A stretch of 7,776 bases of DNA from the NCBI GenBank assembly GCA_023387555.1, contig JAEWHY010000265.1, positions 1 to 7,776 on the forward strand, read 5' to 3'. The position numbers were made by a program, and so were the translations under genes. The notes below the pieces were generated by a model. It ran no database searches, was not told where the DNA came from, and saw nothing but the letters and a program-made list of their open reading frames with translations. This document shows, in pieces, positions 1-6,421 of this stretch. The stretch is from Pseudomonadota bacterium (GTDB lineage Bacteria; Pseudomonadota; Alphaproteobacteria; Rhizobiales; Xanthobacteraceae). Numbering within the stretch: position 1 is the first letter of the stretch; each line of letters begins with the position of its first letter.

Positions 1-710
1 AGCTTGACCGGCAGGCCGTTCGCCTTGGCCGCATCGAACACGCGCGCGGTCTGCTCGGGCGAAAACGCGATGCCCTCGCAGAAAGCATCCACCGCATCGG
101 CAAGTCCGGCCTGCTCGAGCTGCGGGATCATGGCGCAGACCTTGGCGATGAAGGCGTCCTTGTCATGCGCCTCTGGCGGCATGGCGTGCGCGCCCAGAAA
201 TGTTGTCGTCACCCCGACGTCGCGCTCGCGGCCGAGCCGGCGCGCCACGCGCAGCATCTTGGTTTCGCTGACGAGGTCGAGGCCGTAGCCGGACTTGATC
301 TCGATGGTGGTGACGCCCTCGGCCAGAAGCGCATCGAGCCGCCTCAGCGACTGCGCGACGAGTTGATCCTCGGTGGCGGCGCGCGTCGCCTTCACGGTCG
401 AGACGATGCCGCCCCCGGCGCGGGCGATTTCCTCGTAGCTCGCGCCCTTCAGCCGCAATTCGAATTCGTGGGCGCGGTCGCCGCCGTAGACGATGTGGGT
501 GTGGCAATCGACCAGGCCCGGGGTGATCCAGCGGCCGTCGAGTTTCACGGTCTTCGCGGCGTCCCAGCCGGTCGGCAGCCCGCTCTCGGGGCCGACGAAC
601 GCAATCCGGCCATCCTTTGCGGCGACGGCGCCGGTCATTTCGCCAAGACCTGCGGCCTGCGGGGCAAGGGTGGCGATGCGGGCATCACGCCAGACGGTGT
701 CGAAACGCAT
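1..710 (-). CDS. hutI: Imidazolonepropionase HutI, N-terminal 236 residues (runs off left edge)
   Basis: HutI (EC 3.5.2.7) hydrolyses 4-imidazolone-5-propanoate to N-formimidoyl-L-glutamate, the third step of cytosolic histidine degradation. The minus-strand reading frame starts at the ATG at 710 (MRFDTVWRDARIATLAP) and stays open to base 1, so the C-terminal part (about 165-170 residues of a roughly 400-residue family) is missing. Seen in the protein: an N-terminal amidohydrolase beta-sandwich segment, ITPGLVDCHTH at residues 62-72 with the paired metal-ligand histidines H70 and H72, VYGGDRAHEFELRLKGASY after it, EIKSGYGLD at 137-145, and FLGAHAMPPE at 171-180, all characteristic of HutI rather than other amidohydrolases. 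The later metal-binding His and Asp lie outside the window. An AGGA Shine-Dalgarno sits about 7 bases before the ATG. It is divergent from hutF, which uses its product. I infer that further hut genes follow to the left. Confidence 0.95.
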   Translation of the reverse strand, partial: MRFDTVWRDARIATLAPQAAGLGEMTGAVAAKDGRIAFVGPESGLPTGWDAAKTVKLDGRWITPGLVDCHTHIVYGGDRAHEFELRLKGASYEEIARAGGGIVSTVKATRAATEDQLVAQSLRRLDALLAEGVTTIEIKSGYGLDLVSETKMLRVARRLGRERDVGVTTTFLGAHAMPPEAHDKDAFIAKVCAMIPQLEQAGLADAVDAFCEGIAFSPEQTARVFDAAKANGLPVK

Positions 711-787
711 GGGCTGTCCTGCCGGTCCGTTCGGGTCCGCACGTTTCGCGCGAGCCCGGAAATAACGATATAGATGTCCGATACCGC
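711..787. promoter_or_regulatory. hutI-hutF divergent intergenic region, probable back-to-back promoters
   Basis: These 77 bases separate the start codons of hutI (minus) and hutF (plus), so both genes should be initiated here. The stretch at about 761-775 is an AT-rich island in GC-rich DNA. On the plus strand TATAGA (769-774) is a possible -10 box for hutF, but the best -35 candidate (TTTCGC at 744-749) is poor. On the minus strand the same island could serve hutI. I did not find a convincing palindromic HutC-type operator: GATATAGATGTC (767-778) is only partly symmetrical. The role is inferred from gene layout more than from motifs. Confidence 0.45.
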
Positions 788-2170
788 ATGTCGAGCGAGG
801 CAAATTTGCGCGCATATCATTTCGAGAGAGCCTTTCTTCCGACCGGCTGGGCGGATGAGGTCGGCGTCCAGATCGGCGATGACGGGATGATCAAGCAGGT
901 CACGCCGGGCCACGCGCCGGCGGACGCCGAGCGGATCGCCGGTATCGCGCTGCCCGGGATGCCGAACCTGCATTGCCACGCCTTCCAGAAGGGGATGGCT
1001 GGTCTCGGCGAGCGGCGGGGGCCGTCCGGCGACAGCTTCTGGACCTGGCGCGAGCTGATGTATCGCTTCCTCGCCCGGCTGACGCCCGACGATGTCGAGG
1101 CGATCGCGGCCTATGCCTATCTGGACATGCTGGAAGCCGGGTACACAACCGTCGGCGAATTCCACTATCTGCACCACGATCCGCAGGGGCAGCCTTATGC
1201 CGATATCGGCGAAATGGCCGCTCGCATCGCTTCGGCGAGTGCGACCACCGGGATTGGTCTGACGCTGCTGCCATCACTTTATACGTACGGAGGATTTGGC
1301 GGGGCGGCGCCCAATCCGGGGCAGATCCGCTTCATCAATCCGACCGATCGCTTCGTGTCGCTGATGAGCCGCTCGCGGGACATCGTCACGGTGCTGCCCG
1401 GTGCGAAGATCGGCATCGCGCCGCATTCGCTGCGTGCGGTGTCGCCGGAACAATTGCGCGAGGTTGCGGCGATCTTTGCCGATGGCCCGGTGCATATCCA
1501 TGCCGCCGAGCAGACCAGGGAGGTCGACGATTGCGAGGCGAGTCTCGGCGCACGGCCGGTGCAATGGCTGCTGGGCGAGATGGGGCTCGATGAGCGCTGG
1601 TGCCTGATCCACGCCACGCACATGACCGACGACGAGACGGAGCGCTTGGCCCGCTCGGGCGCCGTGGCCGGGCTCTGTCCGCTGACCGAAGGCAGCCTGG
1701 GTGATGGCATTTTCAACGGCGAAACCTATCTCGCCGCAAAGGGCCGTTTCGGCATCGGCACCGATTCCAACATTCAGATCGACGCACCGGCCGAACTGCG
1801 TCAGCTGGAATATTCGCAGCGGCTGAAGGCACGCGCCCGCAATGTGATGACGGAATCCGAAGGCGATTCGACCGGCCGCTCGCTTTATACGCGTGCGCTG
1901 GCCGGCGGTGCGCAGGCACTGGCTCAGCCGATCGGCGCGCTCGCACCGGGCCATCGCGCGGACATCGTCGTGCTTGATCAGAACCACTCCGATCTCGCCG
2001 GTGCATCGGGCGACATGGTGTTCGACGTGCTGGTGTTTTCGGCCGGGCGCGGGCTGATCCGCGACGTGATCGCGAGCGGTCGCACGATTGTCCGCGACGG
2101 ATGTCACTACGCACGGGACAGCGTTTCGGCCAAATATCGCGCAACAGTATCGCGGCTGGCGAAGGCCTGA
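788..2170 (+). CDS. hutF: Formimidoylglutamate deiminase HutF (460 aa)
   Basis: HutF (EC 3.5.3.13) converts N-formimidoyl-L-glutamate to N-formyl-L-glutamate plus ammonia, a zinc-dependent cytosolic step of the HutF/HutG branch of histidine degradation. The 460-residue length fits the family. Visible amidohydrolase-superfamily motifs are PGMPNLHCHAFQKGMAGL (residues 56-73; metal ligands H62 and H64), GIAPHSLRAV (H213), VHIHAAEQ (third metal histidine H238), LIHATHMT (H275, the position of the catalytic histidine) and GIGTDSN (D326, fourth metal ligand). The spacing matches characterised HutF as I recall it. The ATG at 788 is chosen because MSSEANLRAYHFERAFLPTGW begins the family-like N-terminus; the frame stays open upstream but that part overlaps hutI. 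No clear Shine-Dalgarno precedes it, which is odd, and a leaderless or near-leaderless transcript is possible. It is divergent from hutI and convergent with the permease gene. Confidence 0.95.
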   Translation: MSSEANLRAYHFERAFLPTGWADEVGVQIGDDGMIKQVTPGHAPADAERIAGIALPGMPNLHCHAFQKGMAGLGERRGPSGDSFWTWRELMYRFLARLTPDDVEAIAAYAYLDMLEAGYTTVGEFHYLHHDPQGQPYADIGEMAARIASASATTGIGLTLLPSLYTYGGFGGAAPNPGQIRFINPTDRFVSLMSRSRDIVTVLPGAKIGIAPHSLRAVSPEQLREVAAIFADGPVHIHAAEQTREVDDCEASLGARPVQWLLGEMGLDERWCLIHATHMTDDETERLARSGAVAGLCPLTEGSLGDGIFNGETYLAAKGRFGIGTDSNIQIDAPAELRQLEYSQRLKARARNVMTESEGDSTGRSLYTRALAGGAQALAQPIGALAPGHRADIVVLDQNHSDLAGASGDMVFDVLVFSAGRGLIRDVIASGRTIVRDGCHYARDSVSAKYRATVSRLAKA

Positions 2171-2171
2171 C

Positions 2172-2214
2172 GGCGCTGCTACGGCGCGCGATGCCCGAGC
2201 GCTGGCGCAGCGTC
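2172..2214. terminator. Possible bidirectional stem-loop between convergent hutF and permease genes
   Basis: The 42-base gap between the two convergent stop codons can fold: bases 2172-2179 pair with 2207-2214 (core CGCTGC / GCAGCG plus one G-T wobble), and an inner GCGC/GCGC pairing (2184-2187 with 2199-2202) can extend it. The position is right for a shared terminator of hutF and the permease gene. There is no T-tract on either side, so it is not a canonical intrinsic terminator, and GC-rich DNA forms such stems easily. The 3' arm overlaps the permease stop codon. Confidence 0.3.
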
Positions 2215-3712
2215 AGGAATAGCCAAGCCAGTGCCAGTAGGTGGCGCCGAAGATCAGCGTCAGCACATAGGCCGCGATGGTGATGGCGATGCCGGTCCGG
2301 ATGAAATCCCGGGCGTCAAACGTTTCGGTGCCATAGGCCACCATGCCCTGTGGCGAGTTCACCGGCAGAATGAAGCCGTAGCTGACCACGAACTGCAGCA
2401 GGATCGTCATGCCGATGACGTTGATGCCCGGCGTCTGCACCTGCTGCAGCACGGCGATCACGATCGGGATCATCGACGAGGCGAGCGCCGTGGCGCTGGC
2501 AAATCCGAGATGGATCACGATCAGGAACGCGCCCATCGTGGCGAGAATGGCGAGCGGCGACAAATGGCTCAGGCCGAACCATTGCACCGCGATCGACGCC
2601 AGCCATTGCGCCGCCTGGGTTTGCAGCAAGGCGCTGCCGAGGCTGATGCCGACGCCGAACAGCACGATGGTGCCCCACGGGATTTTCGGATTTGCGACCT
2701 TCCAGTCCATCACGCCGATGCCCGGAAGGAACAGCACGGCGACAGCAATCACCGTCAACGTCGCGCTGTCGAACCGGTGCAGCACGCCTTCGGTCGCCCA
2801 CAGCAGCAGCAGGATGAGGGCGACGGCCAGAAGGTATTTCTCGTTGCGAGACATCGGGCCGAGCGCGCGCAATTCGGCTCTGATGGTATCGGTTCCGCCG
2901 CCGATGTCCTGCGTCTCCGGGCGCATCATGACGATCATGATGAAGTAGAGCGCGATCGAAAGCAGGATCGAGAAGGGCGCCGCGGCGATGAACCATTCCA
3001 GCCAGGTGACGTCGGTTCCGAGTTGCTTCTGAAGGAACCCGACCGCCACCATATTCTGCGCCGCGGCGGTCTTGATGCCGATGTTCCAGACGCTGACGGC
3101 CTGCACCGTCGTGATGATGAGCAGGCCGGCGAAGTGGCTTCTCCGGTCCACGCCCAGCGCGAGAATGATGCCCATCATGATCGGGATCACGGCGGCGGCG
3201 CGTGCGGTCGCGCTCGGCACGATGAAGGCGAGCAGGGTTGCCACAATGATTCCGCCGATCACGACGTGGCTGGTCCTGGTGCCGACGCGCGAGAGCACCA
3301 GCAGCGCGATGCGGCGGTCCAGTCCGGTAATGGTCATGGCCGCGGCGAGGAACAGCGCGGCGGCAACCAGCGTCAGGGCACTATTGGAGAAGCCGCTCAT
3401 CGCGATGCCGAGGCCTCGGGTGGTGCCGAGCAGCGTATCGGGCTTCGCCACGTCGGGCGACAGGCCGAGCAGGACCGCGATCAGCGAGGCAATGACCACC
3501 GCGCTTACGGCATAGTCGAGGGCCTCGGTAATCCAGACGATGATCGCGAAGACGAACACCGCGAGCATCCGCTGACCGGCGACGGGCAGGCCGTCCGGAT
3601 TGGGCAGCAGCAGAATGACGATCAGCGCGGCAGTGGCCAGTATGAGGCCAATACTGAAAGGCGAGGGCCGCGTGACGGCCTTCGCCTTTGCGGCTCCCGG
3701 TTCCATCGACAT
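2213..3712 (-). CDS. SLC13/DASS-family anion permease (499 aa)
   Basis: A polytopic inner-membrane transporter of the divalent anion:sodium symporter (SLC13/DASS, CitT/INDY-like) type, expected to move a di- or tricarboxylate or related organic anion. Hydrophobic segments run through nearly the whole chain after a roughly 18-residue cytosolic N-terminus. Family motifs are VPSATARAAAVIPIM (165-179), NPKIPWGTIVLFGVGISLG (341-359), HLGFASATALASSMIPI (401-417) and ILPVNSPQGMVAYGTE (448-463). The two SAT triplets (167-169 and 406-408) occupy the places where many members carry the sodium-site SNT motif. I chose the ATG at 3712 because GGGAG lies 6 bases before it; an in-frame ATG at 3814 would add 34 non-membrane residues and overlaps the preceding hairpin, and ATG 3706 is a further option. 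It lies downstream of the hydratase/lyase gene on the same strand with a 118-base gap, so it may be co-transcribed or separately started. The substrate cannot be read from sequence. Confidence 0.88.
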   Translation of the reverse strand: MSMEPGAAKAKAVTRPSPFSIGLILATAALIVILLLPNPDGLPVAGQRMLAVFVFAIIVWITEALDYAVSAVVIASLIAVLLGLSPDVAKPDTLLGTTRGLGIAMSGFSNSALTLVAAALFLAAAMTITGLDRRIALLVLSRVGTRTSHVVIGGIIVATLLAFIVPSATARAAAVIPIMMGIILALGVDRRSHFAGLLIITTVQAVSVWNIGIKTAAAQNMVAVGFLQKQLGTDVTWLEWFIAAAPFSILLSIALYFIMIVMMRPETQDIGGGTDTIRAELRALGPMSRNEKYLLAVALILLLLWATEGVLHRFDSATLTVIAVAVLFLPGIGVMDWKVANPKIPWGTIVLFGVGISLGSALLQTQAAQWLASIAVQWFGLSHLSPLAILATMGAFLIVIHLGFASATALASSMIPIVIAVLQQVQTPGINVIGMTILLQFVVSYGFILPVNSPQGMVAYGTETFDARDFIRTGIAITIAAYVLTLIFGATYWHWLGYS

Positions 3713-3755
3713 CGCGCACTCCCGCAATCGGAACGGATCACTGCATGCGCGCATC

Positions 3756-3783
3756 ACTCTAGGCCCTGCGGCCCCGGTTGAAA
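3756..3783 (-). promoter_or_regulatory. Weak candidate promoter for the permease gene
   Basis: On the minus strand TTTCAA (3783-3778) and TAGAGT (3761-3756) are separated by 16 bases and resemble -35 and -10 boxes, with about 36 bases from the likely transcription start to the ATG at 3712. The -35 match is only 3 of 6 and the -10 match 4 of 6. The call rests mainly on the 118-base gap and the hairpin just upstream, which would otherwise leave the permease gene without a transcript. Confidence 0.2.
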
Positions 3784-3806
3784 GCCACAACGCGGAAATG
3801 TGAAGA

Positions 3807-3824
3807 CCGGGCACTGCCGCCCGG
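3807..3824 (-). terminator. GC-rich hairpin just after the hydratase/lyase gene
   Basis: On the minus strand, 6 bases beyond the TAG stop at 3831, CCGGGC pairs perfectly with GCCCGG around the 6-base loop GGCAGT. The stem is followed by TCTTCACATTT, a broken T-rich tail. This resembles a weak intrinsic terminator or a 3'-end stabilising stem for the solute-binding protein / hydratase-lyase mRNA. The short stem and interrupted T-tract mean that read-through into the permease gene is likely. Confidence 0.45.
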
Positions 3825-3830
3825 ACGCCA

Positions 3831-4688
3831 CTAGTCCCTGCGGTAGTTGGCCAAACCCGGACGGTAGGACTTTTCTTCCAGGAACTGGTCCATGCCCTTC
3901 TTGCGCCCCTGCTCGGGATCGGTCGAGTAGGTCGCCTGCGCCTTGGCGTAGAGATAGTCCTCGGCTTCGTCCCAAGACATGGACTTCAGCCGCCGCGTGG
4001 CATCCTTGACCGACCAGAGGACGTGTGGGTTTTTTTCCATCAGCTTGCGCGCCAGCGCTTCCGTCCGCTCGCGCAATTGCGCACGCGGAACGCTTTCGTT
4101 GACGAGGCGCATCGCATTCGCCTTCTTCCCGTCGAACGTCTCGCCCGTCATCATGTAATAGGCGGCATCCGCCGGGCTCACCTTGTCGACGAAGGCTTTT
4201 GCGACATTGCCGGCCGGGATGATGCCCCAGTTGATCTCGGACAGGCCGAACGTCGCCTCATCGGCGCAGATCGAAAGATCGCAGGAGCAAAGCGGGGTGA
4301 AGGCCCCGCCGAAACACCAGCCATTCACCATGGCGATGGTCGGCTTCGGAAAGGTCTGCAGCCGCCGCCATTGCCACGCCATCGAATCGCGCCGGACCCG
4401 CATCACCTCGACCGGGGTCGCCTTGTCGACCTCCTTGAAATATTCCTTCAGGTCCATACCGGACGAGAAGGATTCGCCCGCGCCGGTCAGCACCAGAACC
4501 TTGCAGCGGTCGTCCACCTCGAGAGCGTCGAGCACCTGCAGCATTTCGCGGTTCAGCGTCGGGCTGAGAGCGTTCTTCTTCTCCGGCCGATTGAGCGTGA
4601 CCCAGGCGATCCCGTCGTCAAAATCGATCTTGACGGTCTCCCATGACGTGTAGAGCGGCTCCGAAGTGGAGGACGCGGAATTTGCCAT
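3831..4688 (-). CDS. p-Hydroxycinnamoyl-CoA hydratase/lyase-like crotonase (285 aa)
   Basis: A crotonase-superfamily enzyme most like p-hydroxycinnamoyl-CoA hydratase/lyase (HCHL; Ech/CouA type, EC 4.2.1.101 / 4.1.2.61), which hydrates and cleaves 4-coumaroyl-, caffeoyl- or feruloyl-CoA to the aromatic aldehyde and acetyl-CoA. Strong family signatures are LNRPEKKNALSPTLNREM (32-49), TGAGESFSSGMDLKEYF (68-84), MVNGWCFGGAFTPL (120-133), CADEATFGLSEINWGI (141-156) and EDYLYAKAQ (243-251). By position, M78 and G128 form the oxyanion hole, E151 is the catalytic glutamate and Y247 matches the tyrosine that recognises the phenolic OH. Differences from the Pseudomonas enzyme as I recall it are A129 for Gly and T131 for Ser. 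The ATG at 4688 (MANSASSTSE) follows AAGGGA by 10 bases. It lies 20 bases after the solute-binding protein gene, so the two are probably one operon. No CoA ligase or vanillin/4-hydroxybenzaldehyde dehydrogenase is in the window, so another enoyl-CoA substrate is possible. Confidence 0.87.
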   Translation of the reverse strand: MANSASSTSEPLYTSWETVKIDFDDGIAWVTLNRPEKKNALSPTLNREMLQVLDALEVDDRCKVLVLTGAGESFSSGMDLKEYFKEVDKATPVEVMRVRRDSMAWQWRRLQTFPKPTIAMVNGWCFGGAFTPLCSCDLSICADEATFGLSEINWGIIPAGNVAKAFVDKVSPADAAYYMMTGETFDGKKANAMRLVNESVPRAQLRERTEALARKLMEKNPHVLWSVKDATRRLKSMSWDEAEDYLYAKAQATYSTDPEQGRKKGMDQFLEEKSYRPGLANYRRD

Positions 4689-4708
4689 CGGTATCTTGTC
4701 CCTTCCGA

Positions 4709-5668
4709 CTATCGTTTCTCGAGGCCGGCTTTCTCGGCGACCTCTTTCCACAGCTTGACCTGGCTGCGCACCTTCTCGGTGACCTCGGCCGGCGTACTGG
4801 AGACCGGTACGCTGCCAAGGCCCTTCAGCTTATCGGCGACCAAGGGCACCGCGATGGCGCGCCGCACTTCGGCATTCAGCTTGTCGACGATCGGCTTGGA
4901 GACACCCTTGGTGGTGGCGACGCCGGTCCAGGCCAGCACTTCGAAACCGGGAGCGCCACTCTCGGCGATGGTCGGCACATTCGGCATCGACGGCCAGCGT
5001 TGCTTGCCGGATACCGCCAGCGCGCGGAATTTACCGGACTCGATCTGGCCGAAAATCGCAGTGCCTGGTGCGACGATGAAATCGACGTTGCCGCCCAGCA
5101 GTGCCGTCACCGCGCCGGCATCGCCGCGAAAGGGCACATGCACGAACTTGGTCTTGAACGACACCGCGAACAGCTCCGAGCACATATGCTGGCCGGTGCC
5201 GACGCCAGCGGTTCCGACCGTCAGCGTGCCGGGCTTCTCGCGTGCCGCCTTGACGAGATCGTCGATGGTCTTGAAGCGCGAGTCGGCGCCGACCACGACG
5301 AAGAACGGAAATTCGGAGACGGTCGAGACAAACGAGAAATCCTCGACAGGATCGAACCCGAGTGACTTGTTGAGCGCCGGCGAAATGACGTGGCCGGTGG
5401 TGAAGAGGACGATTGAATAGCCGTCCGGATCGGCTTTCGCCACGGCATCGGATGCGATATTGCCGCCGGCGCCAGTCTTTGCCTCATTGATAAAGCCGGC
5501 CTTGAAGGTCTTCGTCATTTCCTCGGCGAGCACGCGGGAAATCGTGTCGGCATTGCCGCCCGGCGCGAAGCCTTGCAGGAAGCGAATGGGTCTTGTCGGA
5601 TAATCCTGCGCGATGGCGGCATCGAATGCGAACATCGCCCCGATCAGGGCTGCAGCAAGCCGTAACAT
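4709..5668 (-). CDS. Bug/TctC-family periplasmic solute-binding protein (319 aa)
   Basis: A periplasmic binding protein of the tripartite tricarboxylate transporter (TTT) family, which captures an organic acid and hands it to TctA/TctB membrane partners. The N-terminus MLRLAAALIGAMFAFDAAIA is a Sec signal peptide with likely cleavage after AIA (residue 20), giving a mature protein starting QDYPTRPIRF. Bug family markers are YPTRPIRFLQGFAPGGNADT (23-42), the GAGGNIASDAVAKADPDGY block (66-84), GTAGVGTGQH (152-161), VHVPFRG (176-182), LGGNVDFIVAP (191-201) and a conserved C-terminal region (MPNVPTIAESGAPGFEV). The ATG at 5668 is preceded by GGGAGGG at 6 bases, a very strong Shine-Dalgarno that is buried in a hairpin. 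No TctA or TctB is in the window, so it is an orphan here, as is common for this family. The ligand is unknown; the hydratase/lyase next door makes an aromatic or phenylpropanoid acid a reasonable guess. Confidence 0.9.
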   Translation of the reverse strand: MLRLAAALIGAMFAFDAAIAQDYPTRPIRFLQGFAPGGNADTISRVLAEEMTKTFKAGFINEAKTGAGGNIASDAVAKADPDGYSIVLFTTGHVISPALNKSLGFDPVEDFSFVSTVSEFPFFVVVGADSRFKTIDDLVKAAREKPGTLTVGTAGVGTGQHMCSELFAVSFKTKFVHVPFRGDAGAVTALLGGNVDFIVAPGTAIFGQIESGKFRALAVSGKQRWPSMPNVPTIAESGAPGFEVLAWTGVATTKGVSKPIVDKLNAEVRRAIAVPLVADKLKGLGSVPVSSTPAEVTEKVRSQVKLWKEVAEKAGLEKR

Positions 5669-5674
5669 TGAAGT

Positions 5675-5708
5675 CCCTCCCGATAATGCTTTTTTGTTAC
5701 CGGGAGGG
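5675..5708 (-). promoter_or_regulatory. Hairpin sequestering the Shine-Dalgarno of the solute-binding protein gene
   Basis: On the minus strand CCCTCCCGGTAA (5708-5697) pairs with TTATCGGGAGGG (5686-5675): 11 Watson-Crick pairs and one G-U, with a 10-base A-rich loop (CAAAAAAGCA). The 3' arm contains the whole GGGAGGG ribosome binding site, which ends 6 bases before the ATG at 5668. There is no T-tract after the stem, so it is not an intrinsic terminator for the hydrolase gene that ends at 5718. The pairing is seen directly; a translational control or mRNA-stability role is inferred. Confidence 0.6.
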
Positions 5709-5717
5709 TATCCGGTC

Positions 5718-6362
5718 TTACGCCGGGCTGACAATTGCTCCGGACGCATGGGCGGTGACGAAATCGCGCGTCAATGTGACATCCGCCTGCGAGAGACCAT
5801 GTCCGGTGGGCAGAGTGCGATGCTGGACGATCGCTCCTGCGCTGCGCAACTGAGCTGCGAGATGCGCAGCATTGTCGGCGGGCACCATCGGATCCATCGA
5901 TCCCGACAGGATCAGTACCGGCTTTCCGGCGAGATCGGCTGCGGGCGGTTTCACCAGCGGAACCATGGCGCGGATCAGCACAGCGCCCGCGAATGTGTCC
6001 GGTCGCAGCAGAAGGGTGGCGGCCGCAATGTTTGCGCCATTTGAAAAGCCGAGCGCGATCGGTGCCGGCAGGCCATAGGCCGCACGCGCTTCGCCGACAA
6101 AGTCGGCAAGCTCCTGCGCACGCTGCCTCACGTCCGCTTCGTCGAATACGCCCTCGGCGAGCCTTCGGAAGAAGCGCGGCATGCCGCCTTCCAGCACCTT
6201 GCCGCGGGGCGAGAGCAGTGCCGCTTCCGGCGCGACCATGCGGCCGAGCCCGATCAGATCGTTCTCGTCGCCTCCGGTGCCATGCAGCAGCAGAAGCGGC
6301 GGCACCTTGTCCGAGCCGGGCTCGAAGCGGTGAATGAAGGATAGGTTCGTTGCGGTGGTCAT
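5718..6362 (-). CDS. Alpha/beta hydrolase, MhqD-like carboxylesterase family (214 aa)
   Basis: A small cytosolic serine hydrolase of the phospholipase/carboxylesterase group. The sequence shows LLLLHGTGGDENDL (23-36; the oxyanion-hole region typical of MhqD-like hydrolases), the nucleophile elbow ALGFSNGANIA (103-113) with S107, ILSGSMDPMVP (151-161) with D157, and LPTGHGLS (184-191) with H188, giving a complete Ser-Asp-His triad. There is no signal peptide. The length is normal for the family. The ATG at 6362 follows GAGG by 6 bases. It lies 59 bases downstream of the ring-cleaving dioxygenase gene, the same partnership seen between MhqD- and MhqO-type proteins in the hydroquinone/catechol response of Bacillus. 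From that I infer a role in handling quinone-derived or ring-cleavage products. The exact substrate is unknown, and a general carboxylesterase remains possible. Confidence 0.87.
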   Translation of the reverse strand: MTTATNLSFIHRFEPGSDKVPPLLLLHGTGGDENDLIGLGRMVAPEAALLSPRGKVLEGGMPRFFRRLAEGVFDEADVRQRAQELADFVGEARAAYGLPAPIALGFSNGANIAAATLLLRPDTFAGAVLIRAMVPLVKPPAADLAGKPVLILSGSMDPMVPADNAAHLAAQLRSAGAIVQHRTLPTGHGLSQADVTLTRDFVTAHASGAIVSPA

Positions 6363-6385
6363 GATGGACCTCGTTTCAGACGAAA

Positions 6386-6413
6386 ACTCCTCCCGGCTGG
6401 TGACGGGAGGAGT
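6386..6413 (-). terminator. Intrinsic terminator-like hairpin between dioxygenase and hydrolase genes
   Basis: On the minus strand, 8 bases past the dioxygenase stop codon, ACTCCTCCCG pairs perfectly with CGGGAGGAGT (10 bp, 8-base loop), and the run TTTT that follows (including the last base of the stem, continued by CGTCT) gives a short U-tract. This is the best terminator candidate in the window. It sits inside what would otherwise be a two-gene operon, so partial termination (attenuation) or 3'-end protection is plausible. The hydrolase start lies 23 bases after the stem. Confidence 0.7.
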
Positions 6414-6421
6414 AACAGGTG

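Noticed and set aside
165..773. A 202-codon plus-strand frame across the hutI region
   Set aside because: It lies antisense to a frame with unmistakable HutI motifs and lacks any family resemblance.
774..776. ATG at 774 as an alternative hutF start
   Set aside because: It is out of frame with the hutF coding sequence; only the ATG at 788 fits.
767..778. GATATAGATGTC as a HutC operator
   Set aside because: Only 4 of 6 symmetrical positions pair, and it does not match the TGTATATACA-like core I know for HutC sites.
1274..2107. A 277-codon minus-strand frame opposite hutF
   Set aside because: No recognisable motif or ribosome binding site; hutF on the plus strand has all metal-site motifs, so this is an antisense shadow.
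3745..3754. ATGCGCGCAT, a perfect 10-base palindrome upstream of the permease gene
   Set aside because: A short alternating CG/AT palindrome is expected by chance in GC-rich DNA, and nothing else supports an operator there.
2231..3781. A 516-codon open frame on the plus strand opposite the permease gene
   Set aside because: Its translation is rich in His, Asp, Arg, Gln and Gly with no domain or membrane pattern, as expected from the complement of a GC-rich membrane-protein gene; the minus-strand frame carries clear family motifs and a good ribosome binding site.
5687..5696. T6 run on the plus strand next to the hairpin at 5675-5708, as a plus-strand terminator
   Set aside because: The T-run lies in the loop, not after the stem, and no plus-strand gene ends nearby.
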